From Streptomyces sp. BK208 (GTDB taxonomy: Bacteria > Actinomycetota > Actinomycetes > Streptomycetales > Streptomycetaceae): a stretch of 64,000 nucleotides of DNA. Both the position numbers and the translations under genes were made by a program. How positions within the stretch are numbered: the first letter of the stretch is position 1; each line of letters begins with the position of its first letter. The stretch spans positions 1 through 64,000 of the forward strand of contig NZ_SOAV01000014.1 of the NCBI RefSeq assembly GCF_004364245.1, read 5' to 3'. The notes under the pieces are model-generated. The model did not search any database, was not told the origin of the DNA, and saw only the letters and a program-made list of their open reading frames with translations. This document shows positions 1-9,518 of the stretch, piece after piece.

Positions 1-204
1 CCGAGCCCTCTTCAAGTAACCGATTCCGCGCCGTTCCGAGGACGGACACCCCCCGCCCCGGCCCCGCACCACCCACCGAACCCAAGGCGCTACACACACC
101 CCCACCCAACCCGCACAGGCGCCGCAGGCATCCACACCCATCCACCCGCACAGGCGCCGCAGGCATCAACCCCCGCGCAACCGCCGGAGGCACCCCGCCC
201 CCTG
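1..204. other. Intergenic stretch with a 35-bp-period repeat
   Basis: No gene is supported here. It lies downstream of the leftward asparagine-synthetase-like gene. A 24-bp sequence beginning ACCCGCACAGG occurs at 109-132 and again, identically, at 144-167, a period of 35 bp. A degenerate third unit may follow to about 200. The sequence is very C-rich, and no hairpin followed by a T run was seen. Confidence 0.5.
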
Positions 205-2322
205 TCAGGCCCGGCGTACGACCGTTCCCGCCCCGCCCAGCGCCCCCCGCTGCGGTGCGATGCCCGCGGGTACCGCGCGTTGGCGGGCCGGGGTGCCGGT
301 CCAGCAGGTGCCGCGGCGGGCGAGGAGGCGGCCGAGCCACAGCTCCAGCGAGACGAGGTCGGCCAGCCCGTCCAGCGGCAACGGTTCACCCGCCGCCGCC
401 GCGCGCACCGCCTTGCGCACCACTCGCGCCTCCACGAGCCCCGCCTCCGCGAGCAGCGGCCGGTCGAAGAGCCCCAGCAGGGAGTCCGCGGAGGCCCGCA
501 ACCCCGTCCGCGCCGCGGAGGCCGCCAGCGCCTGGGTGGGCGCCCCCCACCCGCTCGGCAGTTCGCTCACCCCCGCCCCCTCCAGCACCGTCCGCAGGAT
601 CGCCGCCCGCGCCCCCGGCCGCACCCGCAGCGCCTCCGGCAGGGCCCGGCAGGCACGGACGACCTGGTTGTCGAGGAACGGCGTGTGCAACCGCTGGAAG
701 CGGATCTCGGCGGCCTGCTCCAGCACCCGCACGTCCGCGGCCTGCCGCGCCAGCGCCGCCCGCGCCCGGAAGTCCCCCGGCCGCTGCCCCGGCCCCACCC
801 CCGACCGCTGCGAGGACGTCTGAAGGCGAACCGATACTTCGGCCAGCGCCTCTCCGGTCAGCCACCGCGCCGCAGGACCCGCCCCGGCCCAGGTCAGCGC
901 GGCAAGGGAGGCGTCCATCGCCCCGTCGCCCGGCGGGTCGAAGCGTCTGCGCAGCAACCGCTCGGCGAGCACCTCCAGGCCGCTCCGGTACGGCGTGCGC
1001 GCCAGTCTTCGCGCCGCCGCGTACACACGCGCGGGGACCAGCACGGACCCGTCGGCCTTGGCGAGCGCGGCCACCGGCCGGACGAGGTGGCGCCGTTTGC
1101 GGTCCATGAGCAGGTCGGCCAGCCGCGCCGGATGGGCGTCGAGGACCTGCCGCGCCCCGTACCCGGTGAAGTGGTCCGCGCTGCCCGCGGCCAGCCGCGC
1201 GCGGTGCCGTGCGGCGGCGACCAGGAAGGAGCCCGGTTCGTCGGTCAGCGGCCCGTCCAGCGCGGCGAACGGCAGCATGTTCTCGCCGCCCGTGACCACC
1301 ACGTGGTGGAGCCGGGGGTTGGCCGCCAGCGCGCCCGCCCGCGCCAGCTCGGGTTCCTGCCCGCCGACGGCGAGGTCGTTGAAGGTGACGGCCAGCAGCC
1401 GCTCCCCCGCCCCGGTGCCGTGTCCCAGCACGGTCCCCGGCATCCCCGGCAGCCCGGCCGCCAGCAGCGCCAGCGTGCCCGAGGCCGGGCCGCCGGACAG
1501 GTCGGCCCCGATCCCCGGCACCGGCATCCCGCGCGCCGCACGCCGTTCCGCGGGTCCCATGCCCGGCACGGGGCCGGGGTCGATGCCGTCCCCGGGGACG
1601 TGCCGGGGCGCGGCGAGCCGCGTGCGCACCGCCTCGACCAGGGCGTCCCGCACACCGTCCACCGCACGGTCCGGGTCGGCCGCGGGCGCCGCGACGGCGA
1701 GCGAGGCCACCGGCTCGTACCCGGCGATCTCGCGTGCCCCGGCGCGCAGGATCAGCGCGTGCCCCGGCGGAACACGCTTCACGCCGTCGTACGGGGTGGA
1801 GTCGGCCAGCGCGGCCGGCACGTCGGGTGTGGCGAGCAGCGCGGCGAGGTGGCCGAAGTCGAGGTTGGCCTCGACGAGGTCGGCCAGCGGCAGCGCGGCG
1901 GTCGCGTACGCGGTGCCGCCCGCCCACGGGGTGTGGAAGACCGGCCGCGCGCCCGCGAGGTCGCCGCAGACGGTGATCCGCCGCCCCACCTGGACGACGG
2001 CCGTGTAACTGCCGGGCCACGCCGTCAGATGCCGCAGGGCACCCCCGCGCGCGGCGAACAGGGCGACCCGCAGCTGCTCGTCGCTCGCGCCGCAGATACC
2101 GAGGACGGCGATGCGGGTCTGTGGGTCCGCGGTGACGACGCGCACCTCGTCGGGGCGCCAGTCCCCGACCGCCCACAGGGGGTCGGGGTCGCCCCACAAC
2201 GGCTGGGCGCCCACGGGCTGCACGGTCTCGCCGTCGTAGCCGGTGGCCCCCGCGGAGCCTTCCGCTCCGGCGATCCCGGCTGCTCCCACGGCGGCGCTGC
2301 TCCACCCCACCAACCACCGCAT
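205..2322 (-). CDS. Asparagine synthetase-like protein without a glutaminase cysteine
   Basis: A 705-residue protein of the asparagine synthase-related family, a fold also used by lasso-peptide macrolactam synthetases. The N-terminal third resembles a class II amidotransferase domain (residues such as GDLAGARPVF and RVPPGH), but the protein does not begin Met-Cys, so glutaminase activity is unlikely. A PP-loop-like SGGPASG in the middle marks the adenylating domain, although the usual Asp of SGGLDS is Ala. A C-terminal RLHTPFLDN matches the family's late helix motif. The chosen ATG follows GGAGG by six bases; an in-frame ATG at 2376 lacks a ribosome site. No lasso precursor, RRE protein or protease was seen nearby. 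Substrate unknown. The family call is firm, the reaction is not. Confidence 0.8.
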   Translation of the reverse strand: MRWLVGWSSAAVGAAGIAGAEGSAGATGYDGETVQPVGAQPLWGDPDPLWAVGDWRPDEVRVVTADPQTRIAVLGICGASDEQLRVALFAARGGALRHLTAWPGSYTAVVQVGRRITVCGDLAGARPVFHTPWAGGTAYATAALPLADLVEANLDFGHLAALLATPDVPAALADSTPYDGVKRVPPGHALILRAGAREIAGYEPVASLAVAAPAADPDRAVDGVRDALVEAVRTRLAAPRHVPGDGIDPGPVPGMGPAERRAARGMPVPGIGADLSGGPASGTLALLAAGLPGMPGTVLGHGTGAGERLLAVTFNDLAVGGQEPELARAGALAANPRLHHVVVTGGENMLPFAALDGPLTDEPGSFLVAAARHRARLAAGSADHFTGYGARQVLDAHPARLADLLMDRKRRHLVRPVAALAKADGSVLVPARVYAAARRLARTPYRSGLEVLAERLLRRRFDPPGDGAMDASLAALTWAGAGPAARWLTGEALAEVSVRLQTSSQRSGVGPGQRPGDFRARAALARQAADVRVLEQAAEIRFQRLHTPFLDNQVVRACRALPEALRVRPGARAAILRTVLEGAGVSELPSGWGAPTQALAASAARTGLRASADSLLGLFDRPLLAEAGLVEARVVRKAVRAAAAGEPLPLDGLADLVSLELWLGRLLARRGTCWTGTPARQRAVPAGIAPQRGALGGAGTVVRRA

Positions 2323-2555
2323 CGACGCCTCCACAGGCTGGGGACAACCAGCGCACGGTACGAACTGGTTCCCCATGCTGCCATGAAGGGCGCGCCACAG
2401 AGCGTCGGCGGAGCCGCGTGTGCTCCCCGAGTGCGCCCTCGACTCCGCCGGCCGCGGACGAGCGCGAGTACGTCAACTCCCCCTCCACGGAGGCCCGGAC
2501 ACCGACCGACGCGGACGCCCCGAGCCACCACCGAACCACCGGGCGCCACCCCGGA

Positions 2556-2735
2556 GGAACCACGAACCCGCCGCGAACCCACCGGGAGCCCACCCGCGAA
2601 CCCGCCACGCACCCACCAGGCGCCCGCCCGCGCACCCGCCACGCACCCACCAGGCGCCTGCCCGCGCCCCCGCCGTGAACCCACCAGGAGCACGGCCGAG
2701 AACCCGCCACGAACCCGCCACGACGGCACCCCGGA
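2556..2735. repeat. 34-bp tandem repeat array
   Basis: The decamer ACCCACCAGG, or a one- to three-base variant, recurs at 2577, 2611, 2645, 2679 and 2713, a constant 34-bp period. The bases between follow a shared GCCCGCCCGCGCACCCGCC-like pattern. As 34 is not a multiple of three, the array is not a peptide repeat; a non-coding minisatellite is the natural reading. Confidence 0.7.
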
Positions 2736-2866
2736 GACCACCCGCAGGCGACGCGAATGCGCCCCCTCAACGCGCCCTTTGGCGCCCCAATGCGCCCTCA
2801 ACACCCGTGGTGAGGGCGGTCGCACCCCGAAATCACCGACGGCGATTTTCAGCCAATTCAGCGTCA

Positions 2867-2886
2867 CGTGTTCGCACTCGAACACG
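2867..2886. promoter_or_regulatory. Inverted repeat, possible operator
   Basis: CGTGTTCG and CGAACACG form perfect 8-base arms separated by four bases (CACT). It sits about 390 bases upstream of the sporulation-associated gene and 545 upstream of the synthetase-like gene. There is no flanking T run, so a protein-binding site is likelier than a terminator. The binding protein is unknown. Confidence 0.35.
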
Positions 2887-3272
2887 CTCCGTACACCTTC
2901 GCACACCACCCGGCACGGGGCCGGCGGCGTACGGTCCGGGGGACGTCACCCGCCCCCCGGACCGGTCCGCCGCCCGCGGGGATGTAGGCGGCGGTGTCCC
3001 CCAGCCCGCTGGATCCAGTACAGCGGGCCGACCCACGCACCGACCATGGAAACGCTCCCGCCGTGGCCGGAGAAGAGCGCACGCACGGGCGCACGGCCAC
3101 ACATCGGGAGCACGCGACAACAGACCGTACATACACCGCACTTGAGTACGGACCACAATCCCGCCATCCGGAAGAATGCCTCTTAACGCATGGGATGCGG
3201 CGAACTACGCTGGGTTTACGAATGCCGCGTGGTTATGCCAGCGCGGCAGCCGTCTGTGTCGAGGGGTGGCGC

Positions 3273-4694
3273 ATGTCCAGGGAGCAACGCGGGCCGAACG
3301 AGAAGCTCGGCGCCGTTCTCGCCCTCGCGGGAATCAGCAACGCAGGACTGGCCCGGCGCGTCAACGACCTGGGCGCGCAGCGCGGGTTGACGCTGCGCTA
3401 CGACAAGACGTCGGTGGCGCGCTGGGTGTCGAAGGGCATGGTGCCGCAGGGTGCCGCGCCGCACCTCATCGCCGCCGCCATCGGGCAGAAGCTCGGCCGC
3501 CCGGTGCCATTGCACGAGATCGGCCTGGCGGACGCCGACCCCGCGCCCGAGGTGGGCCTCGCCTTCCCGAGGGACGTCGGCCAGGCGGTCAGGTCCGCCA
3601 CCGAGCTGTACCGCCTCGACCTCGCCGGCCGCCGGACCGGCGGCGGCATCTGGCAGTCGCTCGCCGGATCGTTCGCGGTCAGCGCCTACGCGACGCCCGC
3701 CTCGCGGTGGCTGATAACCCCGGCCGACAGCTCGGTGGCGCGCGAGGCCGGCCCGGCCGAGGACTCCGGCGCACCGCTCAAAGTCGGCCACAGTGATGTG
3801 CAGAAGCTGCGCGAGGCCGCCGAGGACGCCCGCCGCTGGGACTCCAAGTACGGCGGCGGCGACTGGCGTTCGTCGATGGTCCCCGAGTGCTTACGCGTCG
3901 AGGCGGCACCGCTGCTGCTCGGCTCCTACTCCGACGAGGTCGGCCGCGCCCTGTTCGGCGCCTCGGCCGAGCTGACCCGCCTGGCCGGCTGGATGGCCTT
4001 CGACACCGGCCAGCAGGAGGCCGCGCAGCGGTACTACATCCAGGCCCTGCGCCTGGCCCGCGCGGCGGCCGACGTGCCGCTCGGCGGCTACGTCCTCGCC
4101 TCGATGTCCCTGCAGGCCACCTACCGCGGCTTCGGCGACGAGGGCGTGGACCTCGCCCAGGCGGCCCTGGAGCGCAACCGGGGCCTGGCCACGGCACGCA
4201 CCATGAGCTTCTTCCGCCTGGTGGAGGCTCGCGCCCACGCGCGCGCGAGCGACGCGGTGGCGGCCGGGGCCGCCCTGAAGGCCGCCGAGAGCTGGCTGGA
4301 GCGCGCCCGGCCCGGCGACAGCGACCCGTCGTGGCTGGGTTTCTACTCCTACGACCGGTTCGCCGCCGACGCCGCCGAGTGCTACCGCGACCTGAAGGCA
4401 CCACGCCAGGTCCGCCGCTTCACCGAGCAGGCCCTGTCGAAACCGACGGAGGAGTTCGTACGCTCGCACGGCCTCAGGCTCGTCGTCTCGGCGGTGGCCG
4501 AGCTGGAGTCGGGCAATCTGGACGCGGCCTGCGAGCAGGGCGTGCGGGCGGTCGAGGTGGCCGGCCGCATCTCCTCGGCCCGCACCACCGAGTACGTGAA
4601 GGACCTCCTGCACCGTCTGGAGCCGTACGGCGACGAGCCGCGCGTGGTGGAGCTGCGCGAGCGCGCCCGCCCCCTGCTGGTGACCCCGGCCTGA
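3273..4694 (+). CDS. Sporulation-associated regulator (S. griseus Orf1590 family)
   Basis: A 473-residue protein matching the streptomycete sporulation-associated family related to S. griseus Orf1590. Residues 1-80 look like a helix-turn-helix region ([20 protein letters not shown], then [11 protein letters not shown]). The remaining 350 residues are helical with TPR-like spacing of Ala, Leu and Tyr, as in other actinobacterial HTH-TPR regulators. The ATG at 3273 is chosen because GAGGGGTG lies just upstream; in-frame codons before it are low-complexity. It is transcribed alone, with a long upstream region. A role in development is inferred from the family; DNA binding is predicted only. Confidence 0.82.
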   Translation: MSREQRGPNEKLGAVLALAGISNAGLARRVNDLGAQRGLTLRYDKTSVARWVSKGMVPQGAAPHLIAAAIGQKLGRPVPLHEIGLADADPAPEVGLAFPRDVGQAVRSATELYRLDLAGRRTGGGIWQSLAGSFAVSAYATPASRWLITPADSSVAREAGPAEDSGAPLKVGHSDVQKLREAAEDARRWDSKYGGGDWRSSMVPECLRVEAAPLLLGSYSDEVGRALFGASAELTRLAGWMAFDTGQQEAAQRYYIQALRLARAAADVPLGGYVLASMSLQATYRGFGDEGVDLAQAALERNRGLATARTMSFFRLVEARAHARASDAVAAGAALKAAESWLERARPGDSDPSWLGFYSYDRFAADAAECYRDLKAPRQVRRFTEQALSKPTEEFVRSHGLRLVVSAVAELESGNLDAACEQGVRAVEVAGRISSARTTEYVKDLLHRLEPYGDEPRVVELRERARPLLVTPA

Positions 4695-4813
4695 CCGCAC
4701 CCCCCGCCCCGCCGCTCCCCCGTTCTCCCGTTCCCCGTTCTCCCCGCCCCTCCCGGGTTTGAGGGCGTTGTCAGTGGCGCAGTGCAGTATCGAAGCCGGG
4801 AGGTGGGCCGGAG

Positions 4814-6070
4814 ATGGACCGGGAGAGTGGACCGGAGAGTGGACCAGTGCTGACCAGGACCGTTCGGAGCGGCGCGTACGACTGCGACGTGCTGGTGATC
4901 GGCGGCGGCATCGTCGGCCTGTCGACGGCGTACGCGATCACGCGTGCCGCGCCGGGCACCCGGGTCACGGTCCTGGAGAAGGAGCCGGGCCCCGCCCGCC
5001 ACCAGACGGGCCGCAACAGCGGCGTCATCCACAGCGGTGTCTACTACCGCCCGGGCTCGCTGAAGGCGCGTTTCGCGGTCCGGGGCGCCGCCGAGATGGT
5101 CAAGTTCTGCGCCGAGTACGGCATCGACCACGCCGTCACCGGCAAGCTGATCGTCGCCACCGACCGCGCCGAGCTGCCCCGCCTGCACGCCCTCGTGCAG
5201 CGCGGCCGGGAGAACGGCATACCGGTACGCGAGCTGGGCGGCCCCCAGATCGAGGAGTACGAGCCCGAGGTGCGCGGCCTCGCCGCCATACACGTCGGCA
5301 CCACCGGCATCTGCGACTACGGCGCCGTGGCCCGGCAGCTCGCCCACGCCTCCGGGGCCGACATCCGCTACGACGCCGAGGTGCACCGCGTCGACCGGCG
5401 CCCCGGCCTCGGGGTCGCCGTGCGCACCCGGGCCGGTGACGTGCTCCGCGCCCGGGTCATGGTCAACTGCGGCGGGCTGCACTGCGACGAGATCGCCCGG
5501 CTGACCGGCGACGACCCGGGCATGCGGATCGTGCCCTTCCGGGGCGAGTACTACGAGCTGGCGCGGCCCGAGCTGGTGCGGGGGCTGGTGTACCCGGTGC
5601 CGGACCCGGCGTTCCCGTTCCTCGGGGTGCACCTGACCCGCGGCATCGACGGCGGCGTGCACGTCGGGCCGAACGCGGTACCGGCGCTGGCCCGCGAGGG
5701 CTACGACTGGGGCGTGGTGCGCCCCAGGGAGCTGGGCGCGACCCTGGCCTGGCCGGGTTCGTGGCGGATAGCCCGGCGGCACTGGAGGTACGGGGCGGGC
5801 GAGCTGCGCCGGTCGCTGTCCACCCGCGCCTTCACCGCGGCGGTCCGCCGGCTGCTCCCCGCGGTGACCGAGGACGACCTGGTCGCGGCGCCGGCGGGCG
5901 TGCGCGCGCAGGCGGTGCTGGCGGACGGCACGCTGGTGGACGACTTCCTGATCAAGGAGGGCGCCCACGCGGTGCACGTGCTGAACGCGCCGTCGCCCGC
6001 GGCGACCGCGTCCCTGCCCATCGGCCGGGAGGTGGGGCGCAGGGCGCTGGCGATGCTGGGTGCCGAGTAG
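4814..6070 (+). CDS. lhgO: L-2-hydroxyglutarate oxidase
   Basis: A 418-residue FAD enzyme of the DAO superfamily expected to oxidise L-2-hydroxyglutarate to 2-oxoglutarate, often passing electrons to the membrane quinone pool. The dinucleotide-binding motif GGGIVG is at residues 30-35. The stretch TGRNSGVIHSGVYY near residue 70 is the family hallmark, and a late GVRAQ segment fits the FAD fold. GGAGGTGGG lies eight bases before the ATG; a downstream in-frame GTG near residue 12 is an alternative start. It is monocistronic, 119 bases after the sporulation-associated gene. Confidence 0.88.
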   Translation: MDRESGPESGPVLTRTVRSGAYDCDVLVIGGGIVGLSTAYAITRAAPGTRVTVLEKEPGPARHQTGRNSGVIHSGVYYRPGSLKARFAVRGAAEMVKFCAEYGIDHAVTGKLIVATDRAELPRLHALVQRGRENGIPVRELGGPQIEEYEPEVRGLAAIHVGTTGICDYGAVARQLAHASGADIRYDAEVHRVDRRPGLGVAVRTRAGDVLRARVMVNCGGLHCDEIARLTGDDPGMRIVPFRGEYYELARPELVRGLVYPVPDPAFPFLGVHLTRGIDGGVHVGPNAVPALAREGYDWGVVRPRELGATLAWPGSWRIARRHWRYGAGELRRSLSTRAFTAAVRRLLPAVTEDDLVAAPAGVRAQAVLADGTLVDDFLIKEGAHAVHVLNAPSPAATASLPIGREVGRRALAMLGAE

Positions 6071-6149
6071 CGGTCCGCGCCCGCGGGGGCGACGCCGCCG
6101 ACCGCTGCCAGCCGGGGCAGCCGCCGGCGCGGACTAAAATCGAGGCATT

Positions 6150-7055
6150 GTGTCTGACTCCCACCACACCCCCGAAGCCGCGCCCCGACCCCCCGCCGGG
6201 CCCTCCGCCCCCTCCGCCTCCCCGGCGTCCTCCGCGTCCTCAGCGTCCTCAGCGACGTACGGAGCGTCCGCGCGGCACGTCCGCGCCAAGGGCGAGCCCC
6301 GTTTCCCCGACGGGCCGAAGGCCGACCCCGCCGGGTCGCACTTCGAGCGGCGGATCCGCAGCTTCCAGCCGCGGCGGAGCCGGGTGACCACCGGACAGGC
6401 GGACGCGCTGCAGCGGCTGTGGTCCCAGTGGGGGCTGGACATCGACGGGCAGCGGGTCGTCGACCTCGCCGAGCTGTTCGGCAACGCCCGCCCGGTCGTC
6501 CTGGAGATCGGCTTCGGCATGGGCGAGGCCACGGCGGAGATGGCCGCCGCCGACCCGGACACCAACGTCCTCGCCGTCGACGTCCACACCCCGGGCCAGG
6601 GCAACCTGCTCGGTCTCGCGGACCGGAACGGGCTGTCCAACATCCGGGTGGGCAACGGCGACGCGATCATCCTCCTGCGCGAGATGCTCACCCCCGGCTC
6701 CCTGGCCGGGCTGCGCGTCTACTTCCCCGACCCCTGGCCGAAGAAGCGCCACCACAAGCGCCGGCTGATCCAGCCCGAGTTCCTGACGCTGGCCGCGACC
6801 CGGCTCGCCCCGGGGGCCGTCGTGCACTGCGCCACCGACTGGGAGCCGTACGCCGAGCAGATGCTCGACGTGCTCACCGCGCACCCCGACTTCGAGAACG
6901 CCGTGCCCGGTGGCGGTTTCGCGCCACGCCCCGACCACCGGCCGCTGACCCGTTTCGAGGGCCAGGGACTGGAGAAGGGACATGTGGTGAACGACCTGCT
7001 CTTCCGCCGCGTGCAGCACCACGACGGGCACCGGGAGCAGCCCCCCACCGGTTAG
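6150..7055 (+). CDS. trmB: tRNA (guanine-N7-)-methyltransferase
   Basis: A 301-residue SAM-dependent methyltransferase that forms m7G46 in tRNA. The SAM-binding region (VLEIGFGMGEA, near residue 115) and the family signature YFPDPWPKKRHHKRR (near residue 190) are clear, followed by a C-terminal TRFE/KGH segment. An N-terminal extension of about 60 residues, rich in Ala, Ser and Pro, exceeds the E. coli length; such extensions are common in actinobacteria. The GTG at 6150 opens the frame. Its stop lies only ten bases before the next gene, so the two are probably co-transcribed. Confidence 0.92.
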   Translation: MSDSHHTPEAAPRPPAGPSAPSASPASSASSASSATYGASARHVRAKGEPRFPDGPKADPAGSHFERRIRSFQPRRSRVTTGQADALQRLWSQWGLDIDGQRVVDLAELFGNARPVVLEIGFGMGEATAEMAAADPDTNVLAVDVHTPGQGNLLGLADRNGLSNIRVGNGDAIILLREMLTPGSLAGLRVYFPDPWPKKRHHKRRLIQPEFLTLAATRLAPGAVVHCATDWEPYAEQMLDVLTAHPDFENAVPGGGFAPRPDHRPLTRFEGQGLEKGHVVNDLLFRRVQHHDGHREQPPTG

Positions 7056-7065
7056 GGTCCATGCC

Positions 7066-8520
7066 GTGGCCACCTGTCCCGCGTATCCGACGAGTCCGCC
7101 GCGTCCGCACTGGTGGCAGCGCGCCTGGGTGCGTTACGGGGCACTGAGCACCCTGCTGGCGATCTCCGGCCTGGTGATCCTCGCCCTGGTGCGCGAGCAG
7201 ACCGGCACCCAGGGGTTCCTGGTGGGACTCGGCCTCGCCGTGCTGCCCGTGCCGCTGCTCATAGCCGCGTTCCGCTGGCTGGACCGGGTCGATCCCGGCC
7301 CCTGGCGGAATCTGCTGTTCTGCTTCGCCTGGGGGGCCTGTGCGGCGGCGCTGATAGCGATCGTCGCCAACAGTTTCGCGACGCGCTGGATAGCGACCGC
7401 GACCGCCGACCCGGTCGGCGCGGACACGCTGGGCGCCACCGTCATAGCCCCGGTCGTCGAGGAGTCCGCCAAGGCCGCCGCCGTCCTGCTGGTCTTCCTC
7501 TTCCGCAGACGGGACTTCACCGGCATCGTCGACGGCGTGGTCGTCGCCGGGGTCACCGCCACCGGCTTCGCCTTCACCGAGAACATCCTCTACCTGGGCA
7601 CCGCTTTCGGCACCGACCAGCTGACCGGCGACCGCGGCATCGCCTCGGTCACCGCGGCCACCTTCTTCGTGCGCGTCGTCCTGTCGCCGTTCGCGCACCC
7701 GCTGTTCACCGTGCTCACCGGCATCGGCTTCGGCATCGCGGCGCTCTCGGCGGGCCGGCACCGCCTGCGCCGGGCTCTGCTGCCCGTGGCCGGGCTGCTG
7801 CTCGCGATGGGTGTGCACGCCCTGTGGAACGGCTCGACCGCGTTCGGCGAGTTCGGCTTCTTCGCCGTGTACGCGGCGTTCATGGTGCCGTCCTTCGGCC
7901 TGCTGACCTGGCTGGTGATCTGGACCCGGCAGCGCGAGCTGGGCACGGTGCGCGCCGAACTCCCCGCGTACGTCGCCGCCGGGTGGCTGGCACCCGCCGA
8001 GCCGTACGCGCTCGGCTCGATGCGGGCCCGCCGCATCGCCCGGCGCTACGCCCGACGGCACGCCGGAAGGGAAGGGGCGCGGGCGGTGGCGCGGTACGAG
8101 GTGTACGCGACCTCGGTGGCCTTCCTGCGGCAGCGCGGCCGCCGGGGCCGGGCGGGCGCCGACTTCACCGTCCGGGAGCGGCACCTGCTGGACGCCCTGT
8201 GGCACCTGCGGGACGTGGCCCGTCCGGCGCTGGAGCACGCGGCCCGGGCCACGGCACCGCCGGCGTCCGTGCCGCGGCCGGTGCCCCCGTGGGCGTATCC
8301 GTACGGCGGAGCGCCCGGCGCGTACGGACCCGCACCGGCGCCCGCCCCGTCCGGACCCTACGGCTCACCCGCGCCGCACCCCCCGTACGTGCCCTACGCG
8401 CCGTACATGCCCTACGCGCCGTACGCCCCCTACGCCTCGTACGCCCCGCACGAGGCACCGGACCCCGACCGGCCCTGGAGCCGCGACGCGCGCCCGCCGC
8501 TCAGGCGGAGGCCCGGGTGA
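7066..8520 (+). CDS. PrsW-family intramembrane metalloprotease
   Basis: A 484-residue integral membrane protein of the CPBP-like PrsW family, which in Bacillus clips an anti-sigma factor in the membrane. About eight hydrophobic segments fill residues 20-285. The metal-site motifs are present: EESAK near residue 131, FTEN near 169, a His in SPFAHP near 209 and GVHALWNG near 250. The soluble C-terminus ends in Pro/Tyr/Ala repeats (PYAPYMPYAPYAPYA). It starts ten bases after trmB. Its last 20 bases overlap the convergent aldo/keto reductase gene. The substrate is unknown. Confidence 0.87.
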   Translation: MATCPAYPTSPPRPHWWQRAWVRYGALSTLLAISGLVILALVREQTGTQGFLVGLGLAVLPVPLLIAAFRWLDRVDPGPWRNLLFCFAWGACAAALIAIVANSFATRWIATATADPVGADTLGATVIAPVVEESAKAAAVLLVFLFRRRDFTGIVDGVVVAGVTATGFAFTENILYLGTAFGTDQLTGDRGIASVTAATFFVRVVLSPFAHPLFTVLTGIGFGIAALSAGRHRLRRALLPVAGLLLAMGVHALWNGSTAFGEFGFFAVYAAFMVPSFGLLTWLVIWTRQRELGTVRAELPAYVAAGWLAPAEPYALGSMRARRIARRYARRHAGREGARAVARYEVYATSVAFLRQRGRRGRAGADFTVRERHLLDALWHLRDVARPALEHAARATAPPASVPRPVPPWAYPYGGAPGAYGPAPAPAPSGPYGSPAPHPPYVPYAPYMPYAPYAPYASYAPHEAPDPDRPWSRDARPPLRRRPG

Positions 8521-9445
8521 GCTTCCCGACCTCGTCGTCCGTCAGCTTCAGCCCGGCCACGCCCAGCAGGGCAGGCAACTGCTCCACCGTGCGGGCGGAC
8601 GCGATCGGCGCCACCACCGTCGGCCGGGCGGCCAGCCAGGCCAGGGCGACCGTGGCGACGGGAGCGTCGTGGGCCTCGGCGACCTCGTCCAGAGCGGCCA
8701 GCACCCGGCGCCCGCGCTCGCTCTCCAGGTGCTTCGCCGCACCGCCGGCCCGCGGGCTGTCCACGGCCGTGCCGGGCCGGTACTTGCCGGTGAGGAACCC
8801 GGACGCGAGGGCGTAGTACGGCACGGCGGCGAGACCGGCCCGCTCGGCGAGGTCGCTCAGCTCGCCCTCGTAGGTGTCGCGGGAGACGAGGTTGTAGTGC
8901 GGCTGGAGGGCGACGTACCGGGCGAGGCCCTCGCGGTCGGAGAACTCCAGGGACTCCGCGAGCCGCTCGGCGGAGATGTTGGAGGCGGCGATGTGCCGCA
9001 CCTTGCCCGCCTTCACCAGCTCGTCGAGGGCGCCGATGATCTCTTCGACCGGCACCTCGGGCTTGTCGAAGTGGGTGTAATAGAGGTCGATGCGGTCGGT
9101 GCCCAGACGGCGCAGCGAGGCGTCGGCCGCCGCCTTGATGTTCGCGGCGGACAGGCCCGGGTACTCGGGGTGCTGGCTGACCTTGGTGGCGAGGACGACG
9201 TCGTCACGGTTGCCGCGGGCCGCGAGCCACTTGCCGAGGACGGTCTCGGACTCGCCGCCGCTGTTGCCGTCGACCCAGGCGGAGTAGGAGTCGGCGGTGT
9301 CGACGAAGTTGCCGCCGGCCGCCGTGTAGGCGTCCAGGACGGCGAAGGACCGGTCCTGGTCGGCGGTCCAGCCGAAGACGTTGCCGCCGAGGGCCAGCGG
9401 GAAGACCTCGAGGTCGGAGGAGCCGAGCTTGCGCAGAGAAGTCAT
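8501..9445 (-). CDS. Aldo/keto reductase
   Basis: A 314-residue NAD(P)H-dependent oxidoreductase of the aldo/keto reductase superfamily (beta/alpha barrel). The catalytic tetrad can be read as Asp in VDTADSY, the Tyr of the same motif, Lys in LATKV and His in YYTHFD. The start GSSDLEVFPLALGGN is typical of the YajO/YcsN-like branch. The ATG at 9445 is preferred over a TTG at 9457. The gene converges on the PrsW gene, overlapping it by 20 bases. The physiological substrate cannot be deduced. Confidence 0.9.
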   Translation of the reverse strand: MTSLRKLGSSDLEVFPLALGGNVFGWTADQDRSFAVLDAYTAAGGNFVDTADSYSAWVDGNSGGESETVLGKWLAARGNRDDVVLATKVSQHPEYPGLSAANIKAAADASLRRLGTDRIDLYYTHFDKPEVPVEEIIGALDELVKAGKVRHIAASNISAERLAESLEFSDREGLARYVALQPHYNLVSRDTYEGELSDLAERAGLAAVPYYALASGFLTGKYRPGTAVDSPRAGGAAKHLESERGRRVLAALDEVAEAHDAPVATVALAWLAARPTVVAPIASARTVEQLPALLGVAGLKLTDDEVGKLTRASA

Positions 9446-9518
9446 GTAAGGAGTCAACGACCGTACCGGAGCAGGCCATTCCGCGAGGCCCGCAAAGACC
9501 CCGCAAAACCACCGCGAA

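Larger units (their letters stand above)
2323..3272. other. 950-bp intergenic region between divergent genes
   Basis: This carries the 5' regions of the leftward synthetase-like gene and the rightward sporulation-associated gene. Long open frames cross it on both strands, but they are low-complexity Arg/Pro/Gly frames caused by GC content. It contains a 34-bp tandem array (about 2556-2735) and an inverted repeat at 2867-2886. Promoters could not be placed with confidence. Confidence 0.5.

Noticed and set aside
280-3186. A 968-residue plus-strand frame over the synthetase-like gene
   Set aside because: It is Arg/Pro-rich, without a start context, and crosses an opposing gene that has clear motifs, plus a non-coding 34-bp repeat.
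9457-9512. An upstream start for the aldo/keto reductase
   Set aside because: The TTG at 9457 has no better ribosome site, and the conserved protein begins MTSLRKLGSSD at 9445.
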